Assembly: GCA_035649895.1 (NCBI GenBank)
Contig: DASRIS010000035.1
Coordinates: 1 to 22,751, forward strand
DNA length: 22,751 bases
Direction of reading: 5' to 3'
DNA from: DASSUC01 sp035649895
Lineage (GTDB): Bacteria; Actinomycetota; Actinomycetes; Mycobacteriales; Micromonosporaceae
Below the pieces are notes generated by a model. The model was not told the origin of the DNA and ran no database searches. It saw nothing but the letters and a program-made list of their open reading frames with translations. Within the stretch, counting starts at the first letter, position 1. Each line of letters opens with the position of its first letter. Of the stretch, positions 7,315 to 14,166 are shown in pieces. The translations under genes and the position numbers were made by a program.

Positions 7315-7534
7315 TACCCTCACTCCCGGTCAACCGATGCACCCAGCCATGCGGCGGCTCGACGAGCCGGGCAACAGCCGGCGAGATGTCCCCCGGCCAA
7401 CCTACCGCGCAGCGGCTGGGGGTATGTCCTGCCCCTGTCCTGCTTTGCGGTGATCAACCTACCCTGGGTCCACCGACTGCCCTGGCCTGTCGTTGCCTGC
7501 GCGGTCTACGAGTGATGGTGTGAGCAGGGTTGCG
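7315..7534. other. Intergenic region with short repeats, no gene seen
   Basis: No coding frame is convincing here. A small hairpin, CGGCTC (7355-7360) with GAGCCG (7364-7369), sits just upstream of the nucleotidyltransferase. The nonamer CAACCTACC occurs twice, at 7398-7406 and 7455-7463. The segment probably carries the promoter of the nucleotidyltransferase, but I see no clear -35/-10 pair. Confidence 0.4.
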
Positions 7535-7864
7535 TCAGGCGGCTCTCTGCTGCAGCCGGCTGGCAGCATGGGTGATCATCTCGACCCCACGTTGGAGCTC
7601 GATGGCTGGGTCAAGTGGCTGCCCGGCGCGTTCGCGGGCGGCGGCGATGCCGTCGACCACCCACTGGCGAACCAGGGTTGACCAGGCGATGCCTCGGTCG
7701 GCCGCGATGGCGGTCAACTCTTCGAAGACATCAGTCGGCAGGCGCAGCGACCTGCTGACCATGACCTCGGGGAGAACCTCGATCGGCTCAGTGCTGGCGC
7801 GGGCGGTGGTGTCCAGTTCGCCGCTACGGTATCGGGCGATCTTGTCGCGGTCTTCAGGTCGCAT
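7535..7864 (-). CDS. Ribbon-helix-helix antitoxin-like protein
   Basis: Encodes 109 residues from ATG 7864, which lies inside the end of the upstream toxin-like gene (overlap 7854-7864), with GGAGG just before it. Residues about 35-75 fit a CopG/Arc-type ribbon-helix-helix: a short basic strand (VSRSLRLP) followed by two helices (TDVFEELTAIAADRG and STLVRQWVVDGIAA). Such proteins bind operator DNA as dimers and neutralise the partner toxin. The N-terminal part (RPEDRDKIARYRSGELD) is charged and may contact the toxin. The toxin-first order with overlap fits BrnT/BrnA-like pairs. A palindrome at 8137-8155, upstream of the pair, is the likely binding site. The gene itself is intact although its partner looks broken. 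The BrnA label is a guess; the fold call is firmer. Confidence 0.72.
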   Translation of the reverse strand: MRPEDRDKIARYRSGELDTTARASTEPIEVLPEVMVSRSLRLPTDVFEELTAIAADRGIAWSTLVRQWVVDGIAAARERAGQPLDPAIELQRGVEMITHAASRLQQRAA

Positions 7865-8128
7865 CGGAACCTCCGAAGATATGTCCCCACCGCAGCTCCG
7901 TGGCGAACCCGGCCTCGAACGCGGTGACGAGCTCCCAAACCCCGTCCGATCCCTCGGTCAGCCATACGGTGACAAGGCGGCCACCGGCATGGCTGGTAAC
8001 CGCGCGGGTTGTCTCGTCGACATCCTCGATGAGAGTCGGCCAGGCATCTAGCACCGCCGCAATCTGCCGCAGGCTGACCCTTGCTCGGCTGCCGCGTCGA
8101 GGCCGTCAGCGGTCAAGGTCACCCGCAC
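7854..8128 (-). pseudogene. BrnT-like toxin gene, apparent one-base frameshift
   Basis: From GTG 8128 the frame reads MRVTLTADGLDAAAEQG and then leaves the coding frame. One base back, it continues as VSLRQIAAVLDAWPTLIED and runs through GGRLVTVWLTEGSDGVWELVTAF to the stop at 7854. Restoring a single G in the GGG run (minus strand, 8080-8078) would join the two parts into one 91-residue protein, the usual size for small RelE/BrnT-type toxins. No ATG, GTG or TTG opens the second part before GTG 8054, which would give only 66 residues missing the first strand-helix part. Either the gene is inactivated, or the base was lost in sequencing, or the short form is the product. The toxin family is inferred from size, strand-rich core and the overlap with a ribbon-helix-helix gene. 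Confidence 0.6.
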
Positions 8129-8139
8129 AGGACAGTGTA
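8128..8139 (-). promoter_or_regulatory. Leaderless-type promoter of the toxin-antitoxin pair
   Basis: A good -10 element, TACACT, reads on the minus strand from 8139 to 8134. It ends five bases before the GTG at 8128, so transcription would start at or next to the start codon, giving a leaderless mRNA as is common in actinobacteria. No clear -35 box is seen. Confidence 0.5.
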
Positions 8140-8155
8140 GCACACGGCGTGCTAC
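8137..8155. promoter_or_regulatory. Perfect palindromic operator overlapping the toxin-antitoxin promoter
   Basis: GTAGCAC (8137-8143) and GTGCTAC (8149-8155) form a perfect inverted repeat with a five-base spacer. The repeat overlaps the -10 element TACACT at 8134-8139. This is the expected arrangement for autorepression by a ribbon-helix-helix antitoxin such as the one at 7535-7864. Confidence 0.65.
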
Positions 8156-8234
8156 GCCGGTTGAGCTCTCGTGGTTCTGGCTGGAAGGCAGCAACCGGTG
8201 CTTGCCATGCCGTCGCGCCGAGGACAGCCCATAG

Positions 8235-8255
8235 CGGAGCGACGCCCCCGCTCGC
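8235..8255 (-). terminator. Possible terminator hairpin after DNA polymerase gene
   Basis: GAGCG (8237-8241) pairs with CGCTC (8249-8253) around a seven-base loop; the outer bases add two or three pairs past a bulge. It begins right after the polymerase stop on the minus strand and lies before the toxin-antitoxin promoter. No T-tract is present. Confidence 0.35.
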
Positions 8256-9920
8256 CTACTTGGCGTCGACGTAGCACTCGACCACTGACACGCCGAGCGG
8301 GAAGCGCACCGGGGTGTCGCCGAACAGAAGCACCCGGGCCTGCTCCGCAGCCCCGTGCACAGCCGCCGCCACCCGCTCGGCCTCGCCCGCCAGACAGTGC
8401 ACGAGCACCTCGTCGTGCTGGAAGAAGACCAGCTCCCCCGCTGTCTCGTGCAGCGTCCCGCGCAGCGAGGCGAGCAGCGTGTTGGCCCACTCGGCCGCCG
8501 TGGCCTGGATGACGAAGTTGCGCGTGAACCGGCCGCGGGCCCGGGCGGCGGCCCCGGCCCGCGGTACATCCACCGAGTCCCCATCCGCAGGATCGAGGTC
8601 GGCCACCCGCGCGGTCACCGATGGTGGCGGGCTGGTGCGGCCGAGCCACGACCGCACCAACCCACCCGTCTCCCCCGTCCGCGCAGCCGCCTCCACGAAC
8701 GCCCAGGCGGCCGGGTAGAACTGCCGCAGCGCGGCTAGAGCCGGCACTGCCGCCCCACCGGTCTGCCCGTACATCGCTCCGAGCAGGGCCACCTTCGCCC
8801 GAGCCCGGTCACCACCGAACGCCTCGGCCGCCAGGGCGGCGTACATGTCCCCGCCCGCGCCGGCCTCGGCCAGCCGGGTGTCGCCGGAGACCGCGGCGAG
8901 GATGCGCGGCTCGAGCTGGCCGGCGTCGGCGACGACCAGCACCCAGCCCGGGTCGGCGACGACCGCCCGGCGCACCACACGGGGGATCTGCAGCGCTCCC
9001 CCACCCCGGGTGGCCCACCGGCCGGAGACCACCCCGCCGGGCACGTACTCCGCCCAGAACCGTCCGTTGTGGACCCACTGCTCCCGCCAGGACCAGCCGT
9101 GCGCCGTCCAGAGGCGGTAGAGCTCCTTGAACTCCAGCAGCAGCGGCGCCGCCGGATGGTCCACCTGCCGCAGCACCCAGGCCCGGGTGCTCGGCAGCGA
9201 GATGCCCGCCCGGGCGAAGGCGCGCAGCACCTCCGCCGGTGACTCCGGGTGGATCCGCTCGCCGAAGGCTGCGGCGATGCGCTCGGTCAGCTCGACCAGG
9301 CGCCGGGGCGGCCCGCCCACCCGCGACGCCTCGCCGAGCAGCTCGACCAGCAGGGCGTCATGCACGTCGGCCCGCCACGGCAGGCCGGCCTGGCCGATCT
9401 CGACCGCGGCCAGGGCGGCGGCCGACTCCGCCGCCACGAGCAGCGTGAACCGGCCGGGGTCGGGGACGGCCCGCAGCCGGGCGCGCTGGTCGGCGTACAC
9501 GTCGATGAGGGTCTGCAGGGACGGCGGCGCGGGGCTGTCGTCGAAGAGCGCGCCCTGGGTGTCGCCGGGTGGCGTCGGCGGCCGGGGCGGCGGGTCCGGC
9601 GGGACCGGGCGGCCGGTGAGCCGGGCGTGCGCGGCGGCGAGGCTGCGCGGCTCGCCCCAGTGTCCGGCCGCGCCCAGCAGCAGGGCCTCGGTCAGCTCTA
9701 CGTCGTGGCAGCGGCCGACTCGGGCTCCCGCCCGCAGCAGTGGCGGGTAGCTCGTCGCCGTGGCGGGCCAGACCCAGCGCGGGGCGTCGCGCCGCTCCCG
9801 CGCCGCCACCTCGGCAGCGAGGTCGGTGGCGTGCCACTGCTCGCCACCGGGGCGGCCTGCCGCCGACAGCTCCACGCACCAGCCGCCGCCCGTCCCGTCG
9901 GGCACGACCGCGACCATCAT
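8256..9920 (-). CDS. Family A DNA polymerase with 3'-5' exonuclease-like N-terminus
   Basis: Encodes 554 residues from ATG 9920 (ATG 9917 also possible). The C-terminal half carries the family A polymerase motifs in order: motif A DAGQLEPR at 332-339 (usual form DYSQIELR; the metal-binding Asp and steric-gate Glu are kept), motif B RARAKVALLGAMYG at 372-385 (conserved Arg and Lys present) and motif C QHDEVLVH at 501-508 with the catalytic Asp-Glu pair. The N-terminal 300 residues match in length and layout the degenerate 3'-5' exonuclease part of the actinobacterial exonuclease/polymerase group; there is no 5'-nuclease domain. In motif B the residue matching E. coli Pol I Phe762 is Leu. The protein probably acts in repair or translesion synthesis. 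A GATACT -10-like box at 9932-9927 lies six bases before the ATG, suggesting a leaderless transcript separate from the transporter operon that ends 39 bases upstream. Confidence 0.87.
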   Translation of the reverse strand: MMVAVVPDGTGGGWCVELSAAGRPGGEQWHATDLAAEVAARERRDAPRWVWPATATSYPPLLRAGARVGRCHDVELTEALLLGAAGHWGEPRSLAAAHARLTGRPVPPDPPPRPPTPPGDTQGALFDDSPAPPSLQTLIDVYADQRARLRAVPDPGRFTLLVAAESAAALAAVEIGQAGLPWRADVHDALLVELLGEASRVGGPPRRLVELTERIAAAFGERIHPESPAEVLRAFARAGISLPSTRAWVLRQVDHPAAPLLLEFKELYRLWTAHGWSWREQWVHNGRFWAEYVPGGVVSGRWATRGGGALQIPRVVRRAVVADPGWVLVVADAGQLEPRILAAVSGDTRLAEAGAGGDMYAALAAEAFGGDRARAKVALLGAMYGQTGGAAVPALAALRQFYPAAWAFVEAAARTGETGGLVRSWLGRTSPPPSVTARVADLDPADGDSVDVPRAGAAARARGRFTRNFVIQATAAEWANTLLASLRGTLHETAGELVFFQHDEVLVHCLAGEAERVAAAVHGAAEQARVLLFGDTPVRFPLGVSVVECYVDAK

Positions 9921-9959
9921 GGCGACAGTATCGAACAGCAGTACGACAAAAACCCAGAG

Positions 9960-10910
9960 CTACTTCAGCGTGGCTCCGGTCAGTCCAGCCTGCACCTGCC
10001 GCTGGAACGACACGTAGACGACCAGGATCGGCAGCATCGCCATGGTCATGCCGGCGAAGAGCGCGCCGTAGTCGCCCTGGTAGCCCTGGTTGACCTGGAG
10101 GTCGATCAGGCCCTGGGCGAGCATCGCCCGCTTCTCCTCGCCACCGCCCTGCGCCTGCATGAGCACGGTGGGCAGCAGCCACTGGTTCCACTGCCCGATG
10201 ATGTTGAAGATGCCGATGCTGATCAGCCCAGGCTTGGCCAGCGGCACCATCACCTGGAAGAACAGCCTGGTGTGCGAGGCGCCGTCGACGATGGCCGCCT
10301 CCGCGATGGCGGTGGGCAGGCTGCGGAAGAACGAGTGCAGGAAGAAGACGGTGAACGGCAGCGAGTAGGCCACATAGACCAGGACCAGCATCGGGTACTG
10401 ATTGAGGCCGAGCCAGCGTACGGAGTTGCCGAGGTTCGCCACGACCTGGTAGAGCGGCACGATGGCCAGGAAGATCGGCAGGGTCAGGCCGGCCACGAAG
10501 CTGTAGTAGATGAGCTTGTTGCCGGGGAACTCGTACCGGGCGAGGACGTAGGCCGCCATCGCGCCGAACAGCATCGTGAGGAAGACACCGCCGGCCATCA
10601 CCACGATGGTGTTGAAGAAGAGATCGCCGATGTGCCCGGTGGTCCATGCGGTGCTGAAGTTCTCCCAGTGCAGGCCGGATGGGGGCCCGATCGGGTCACG
10701 CACGATCTCCGCATCGGTCTTGAACGAGGACATCACCGCCCAGCCGAGCGGCAGGATCACTAGTAGCGCCCAGGTGACCAGGAAGCCGTGCGAGAAGACG
10801 TTGAGCACCTGCCCGCCGAGGTCGCGCCCACCGCCCACGGCGGGGCCGCTGGCCGGCCGGCCCGGCGCCGGTGTGACCGGGACCGGGGGCGTCTGGAACG
10901 TGGTAGCCAT
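9960..10910 (-). CDS. Sugar ABC transporter permease, NgcG/MalG-type
   Basis: Encodes 316 residues. After a Pro/Gly/Ala-rich cytoplasmic N-terminus of about 32 residues come six predicted membrane helices. The EAA loop is at about 204-228 (EAAIVDGASHTRLFFQVMVP), where the ATPase docks. The C-terminus FQRQVQAGLTGATLK is typical of MalG-type permeases of the CUT1 family. It forms the channel with the permease encoded just upstream (ten bases apart), fed by the lipoprotein at 11926-13389. No ATP-binding subunit is encoded in the locus, so a shared multi-sugar ATPase (MsiK-type) is expected. The nearest relative in the window is the permease at 16610-17533, with the same SSFKTDAEI and FQRQVQ motifs. 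The GlcNAc/chitobiose substrate is inferred from context. Confidence 0.88.
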   Translation of the reverse strand: MATTFQTPPVPVTPAPGRPASGPAVGGGRDLGGQVLNVFSHGFLVTWALLVILPLGWAVMSSFKTDAEIVRDPIGPPSGLHWENFSTAWTTGHIGDLFFNTIVVMAGGVFLTMLFGAMAAYVLARYEFPGNKLIYYSFVAGLTLPIFLAIVPLYQVVANLGNSVRWLGLNQYPMLVLVYVAYSLPFTVFFLHSFFRSLPTAIAEAAIVDGASHTRLFFQVMVPLAKPGLISIGIFNIIGQWNQWLLPTVLMQAQGGGEEKRAMLAQGLIDLQVNQGYQGDYGALFAGMTMAMLPILVVYVSFQRQVQAGLTGATLK

Positions 10911-10919
10911 CGCGCTCCC

Positions 10920-11861
10920 CTAGAACTCGATGCGCTCGCGGCGGGTGGCGGTCAGCTGGACCGCGCCGAGCAGCAGGGCGAAGACCGCCATCGCCACGCC
11001 CATGGCGCAGGCGTAGCCGAACTGGCCCCGGGTGAACGCCTCCCGGAAGAGCACGGTTGCGAACACCTCGCTGGCGTGGTTGGGGCCGCCCTGCTGCGGG
11101 GTGAGCGCGAACACCCAGACGAACATGTCAAGTGCGAGGAAGCCCAGGTAGACCCAGGCCACCGAGACGCTGTCACGCAGCAGCGGCAGGGTGACCCGGA
11201 AGAACGTGTGGACCCGGGTCGCCCCGTCCAGCATCGCCGCCTCGTAGATGTCCTTCGGGATCGACTGCATGGCGGCCGAGAAGAGCACCAGGTAGAAGCC
11301 GACGTTCGCCCAGACCACGATGATGAGCAGCCACCACAGCACCTGGGGCACGCCGAGGAACGGGGTGGGGTTGTTGGTGAACTGCAGCGGGTGCAGCGGG
11401 TCGAGCAGCCCGATCTTGATCAGCAGCCAGTTGAGCAGCCCTTGGCCGTCGGTGCGGTAGAGGGCGTCCCACAGGATCACGATGATCGCCACCGAGAGCA
11501 CCTGCGGGAAGAAGAAGACCACCTTGTAGAGGCCGGAGCCGAACACTCCCCGCACGCCGGCCCTGCCTCCGCGCCCGCCCACGTTGAGCAGGAACGCGAA
11601 GAACAGGGCCAGCGTGACGGTGACCAGCGGCAGGGCGACCAGGAAGAACACGTTGTGCCACAGGGCGGCGTGGAACAGCTCGTCCTTCAGCAGCCGGGCG
11701 TAGTTCTCCGTGCCGACGTACTCGGCCTGGTTGGAGAACCCGCCCCAGTTGGTGAAGGAGTTCATGACCGTCTGGGCGTACGGCGAGATCAGGAAGATCA
11801 CGTACAGCGCCAGCGGCGCTGCCAGGAACCCCGCGATGAAGGGGTACTTGCCGTGTCGCAT
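10920..11861 (-). CDS. Sugar ABC transporter permease, NgcF/MalF-type
   Basis: Encodes 313 residues from ATG 11861. Six membrane helices are predicted, starting at about residues 8-30 (FIAGFLAAPLALYVIFLI). The EAA loop is at about 207-229 (EAAMLDGATRVHTFFRVTLP). The C-terminus ends ATRRERIEF, exactly as in the paralogous permease at 17543-18457. The LLNVGGRG and GLYKVVFFFPQV segments are also shared with that paralogue. It is the partner of the MalG-type permease downstream. It is separated from the lipoprotein gene by 64 bases containing a hairpin, which may lower permease expression relative to the binding protein. Confidence 0.88.
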   Translation of the reverse strand: MRHGKYPFIAGFLAAPLALYVIFLISPYAQTVMNSFTNWGGFSNQAEYVGTENYARLLKDELFHAALWHNVFFLVALPLVTVTLALFFAFLLNVGGRGGRAGVRGVFGSGLYKVVFFFPQVLSVAIIVILWDALYRTDGQGLLNWLLIKIGLLDPLHPLQFTNNPTPFLGVPQVLWWLLIIVVWANVGFYLVLFSAAMQSIPKDIYEAAMLDGATRVHTFFRVTLPLLRDSVSVAWVYLGFLALDMFVWVFALTPQQGGPNHASEVFATVLFREAFTRGQFGYACAMGVAMAVFALLLGAVQLTATRRERIEF

Positions 11862-11898
11862 GGTCGTGGCTCCGCCCGGTCCTGCCGCCTACTGGAGG

Positions 11899-11914
11899 GC
11901 CCCGTCACCGGGGC
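11899..11914 (-). terminator. Intercistronic hairpin between binding protein and permease
   Basis: GCCCCG (11899-11904) pairs perfectly with CGGGGC (11909-11914) around a four-base loop. It lies just after the lipoprotein stop and before the permease start. Such hairpins protect binding-protein mRNA or attenuate downstream transcription, giving more binding protein than permease. Confidence 0.55.
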
Positions 11915-11925
11915 ACCGAATCCGG

Positions 11926-13389
11926 TCAGCGGCTCTGCTTCTTGACGTTCGGGTCCTTCTTGATCTTGTCGGCTAGCTTCTGCATCTCGTCCATGAACTT
12001 GGTCGGGTTGCTCCGGCCGGCCATCAGCTCGCCGATCGGCCCCTGGTGACCGGTGAAGAAGTCGCCGTACCAGTCGTTGATGCGCCAGATCATGGTATTC
12101 GAGCCGACGTTCTTGACCACGTTGTTGATCGAGGTGAGCGCGGTCGAGCCGGTGACGCCGTCGGCACCGCCCTTGACCACCGTCGGCGCCTTGGTCAGCT
12201 CGGAGAACTTGCTCGCGCCCTGCTTGGACAGCATGGCCCGGAGGAACTCCATGCCGGCGTTGGGGTTCTTCGCCTTCGCCGGCACCAGCCAGGACTCCGC
12301 CGCATAGGTACGCGCGGCACCGTACGGCATCTTGTCGCTGGTGGTCATGTCCCACACCGGCAGCATGGTCATCTTGACGGTCGGCGGGATCTTGCGGCCG
12401 CCGGCCGGCTCCCGCTCGTCCTTCGGGTCCGACGGGGAGCTCATCTCGCTCTCGAACCAGGTGCCGACCGGGATGAACGCGGCCTTGCCGTCGAGGAAGG
12501 ACTGCTGGGACTGCAGGTGCGACAGGCCCTCGCTGCCCGGCAGGACGTAGCCCTTGGTGACCATCTCCTGGACCCGGGTGACCACGGTCTTCACCACGTC
12601 GGTCTTCCAGGCGCCGTCCTCGAGGTTGTCGATCGCCTTGGCCTGGGTCTCGCCACCGAGCTTGTGGATCCAGTCCATGATCGGCCAGCCCATGTAGTAC
12701 GGGTACTTGCCGGCGTGCACCCACGGCGCGATGCCGGCCGCCTTGATCTTGTCGGCGAGCGTGAAGAACTCGTCGAAGGTCTTCGGCGGGGTCCAGCTGT
12801 TCTTCTCGAACAGGGCGGCGTCGTACCAGATGCCGAAGACGCCGTAGACGTAGTTCAGCGCGTACGGCTTGCCGTTGAGCGTGCCCGACTCGATGGTGCC
12901 GGGGGCCAGCGTGTCCTTCACCTTGACGTTCGGGTCGTCCCAGCTCGCCGCGTCGAGCAGCGGCGTGAGGTCGACCAGAGCGTTCTGGTTGGCCAGCACG
13001 TCGTTGCCCATCTGGTCGGCGCCGGCGTTGTTGATCAGGTCTGGCGGGGTGGCGCTGAAGCGCGGCTGGAGCTCGGTCTTGATCTTCTGGGTGAACTTGA
13101 GGTCCACCTTGAGCCCGTGCCTCTGCTCCACCAGCTGCTTGTCGAACTTCGGGTACTCCTCGCCGAAGCCGCCGTTGAAGACGACGACCTCAACCGGGGA
13201 GTCCTTCACCACGCCGAGCGGGTTCTCGTTGGTCTTGGCTTGGGTGTCGTCCTTCTTGTCGTCCGAGCCGCTCGTGGCGCAGGCGCCGAGCAGGCCCGCC
13301 GCCGGGGTGGCCAGCAGGCCCGCCGCGGCGGCCCGCCCGAGCAGGGCACGCCGGCTGAGGTCCGTCGGGGTGTCGGGGGAAGCGGACAT
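11926..13389 (-). CDS. Sugar-binding lipoprotein, NgcE-like
   Basis: Encodes 487 residues from ATG 13389, with AGGAGA upstream. The N-terminus has a Tat-type twin arginine (SRRALLG, 13-14), a hydrophobic stretch and the lipobox LGAC with Cys37. So it is exported folded, lipid-anchored and faces outward. The mature part starts with ENPLGVVKDSPVEVVVFNGGFGEEY, a close match to the opening of N-acetylglucosamine/chitobiose binding proteins (NgcE) and to the paralogue at 18454-19872. Later signatures are LQPRFSATPPDLINNAGA, KAAGIAPWVHAGKYPYYMGWP and IDNLEDGAW. It captures the sugar and passes it to the two permeases downstream. It diverges from the second copy in the ligand-facing C-terminal half and is longer between residues 300 and 330 (SPSDPKDEREPAGG), so the two may prefer different sugars. 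The gene lies 21 bases after the SIS gene. Confidence 0.87.
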   Translation of the reverse strand: MSASPDTPTDLSRRALLGRAAAAGLLATPAAGLLGACATSGSDDKKDDTQAKTNENPLGVVKDSPVEVVVFNGGFGEEYPKFDKQLVEQRHGLKVDLKFTQKIKTELQPRFSATPPDLINNAGADQMGNDVLANQNALVDLTPLLDAASWDDPNVKVKDTLAPGTIESGTLNGKPYALNYVYGVFGIWYDAALFEKNSWTPPKTFDEFFTLADKIKAAGIAPWVHAGKYPYYMGWPIMDWIHKLGGETQAKAIDNLEDGAWKTDVVKTVVTRVQEMVTKGYVLPGSEGLSHLQSQQSFLDGKAAFIPVGTWFESEMSSPSDPKDEREPAGGRKIPPTVKMTMLPVWDMTTSDKMPYGAARTYAAESWLVPAKAKNPNAGMEFLRAMLSKQGASKFSELTKAPTVVKGGADGVTGSTALTSINNVVKNVGSNTMIWRINDWYGDFFTGHQGPIGELMAGRSNPTKFMDEMQKLADKIKKDPNVKKQSR

Positions 13390-13410
13390 CTTTGTCTCCT
13401 AGGTTCGCCG

Positions 13411-14166
13411 TCAGGCGGTACGCCGGATCCGCCCGGCGTACCGCGACTCGAGGGTGTGGTTGTGCTCGTCCCCGCCGGGGACGTTCGCGGAGAGGTAGAT
13501 CGGAGGGACCTCACCCGCGTCCTGGAACCGTCGCGCGACCTCCGCGGTCACCATCTGCGCCAGCAGCGCACCGGTGACCGAGGAGACCGCGCAGACCGCG
13601 CCGCCGGACTCCAGCGGCAGTACTGCGTCGCCGTACGGCGCGCCGTTGTCGAGCACGACGTCCGCGATGTCGGCCAGCCGCCGGCCGGACGGGTGCCGGG
13701 AGGCGACCCGGGCGGTGTGGGCCAGCGAGGTGACCGCGACCAGGTCATGCCCGCGCTCCTTGACCAGGGTGGCCAGCTCGACGACCGCCCCGTTGATGCC
13801 GGAGTGCGAAGCCAGCACGAACACGTCCACCGGCTCGGGGCGGGCCAGCTCGTAGATCTGGTGCGCGACGGCGGGGTCGCGCTCCAGCCCGACGCCGGCG
13901 AGCTCGCCGCGCGTAGCCTCGCCGAAGAGCACGACGTCGCGCAGTGCCAGCCGGTTGGTGGGCACCAGCCCGCCGGCCCGGCCGGACAGCTCCATGGCGA
14001 GCGCCTCGGAGTGGCCGCAGCCGAAAGCCTGCACCACCCCGCCCCGGCGCAGCGCCCCGAACAGCAGGTCGGCCGCTTGCTGCACGGCGGCGGCCTGGCC
14101 GGTGACGACCTGGTCCAGCAGCGGGCGCAGCGCGGCGACGAAGGCGGTGGCGCTGACCGTGGTCAC
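13411..14166 (-). CDS. SIS-domain phosphosugar protein, UPF0309 / NagS-like
   Basis: Encodes 251 residues from GTG 14166, which overlaps the regulator stop (GTGA), with GGGAGG upstream. It is a single sugar isomerase domain without DNA-binding helix. Phosphosugar-binding loops are GCGHSEALAMELSGRAGG at about 49-66 and SHSGINGAVVE at about 120-130; a further LESGGAVCAVSSVTGALL motif lies near 205-222. This matches the UPF0309 group. From memory, a Streptomyces member of this kind (SCO4393, named NagS) acts on N-acetylglucosamine 6-phosphate; I cannot check this here. Being between an RpiR regulator and a GlcNAc-type transporter, with a GlcNAc kinase across the divergent promoter, supports a role on GlcNAc-6-phosphate. 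It is probably cytoplasmic. Classical deaminase (NagB) and deacetylase (NagA) genes are absent from the window. Confidence 0.8.
   Translation of the reverse strand: MTTVSATAFVAALRPLLDQVVTGQAAAVQQAADLLFGALRRGGVVQAFGCGHSEALAMELSGRAGGLVPTNRLALRDVVLFGEATRGELAGVGLERDPAVAHQIYELARPEPVDVFVLASHSGINGAVVELATLVKERGHDLVAVTSLAHTARVASRHPSGRRLADIADVVLDNGAPYGDAVLPLESGGAVCAVSSVTGALLAQMVTAEVARRFQDAGEVPPIYLSANVPGGDEHNHTLESRYAGRIRRTA

Noticed and set aside
7398..7463. Two CAACCTACC copies as a possible phage attachment repeat or CRISPR-like repeat
   Set aside because: Only two nine-base copies 57 bases apart, with no tRNA, no integrase and no regular spacing.
8048..8584. 178-codon minus-strand frame across the polymerase end and toxin start
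   Set aside because: Most of it is out of frame within the polymerase gene; only its last 25 codons correspond to the true toxin N-terminus.
9249..11945. Two long plus-strand open frames (9249-10763 and 10788-11945)
   Set aside because: Both are antisense to the DNA polymerase and permease genes and have His/Asp/Glu/Gln/Arg-rich composition without any family features.
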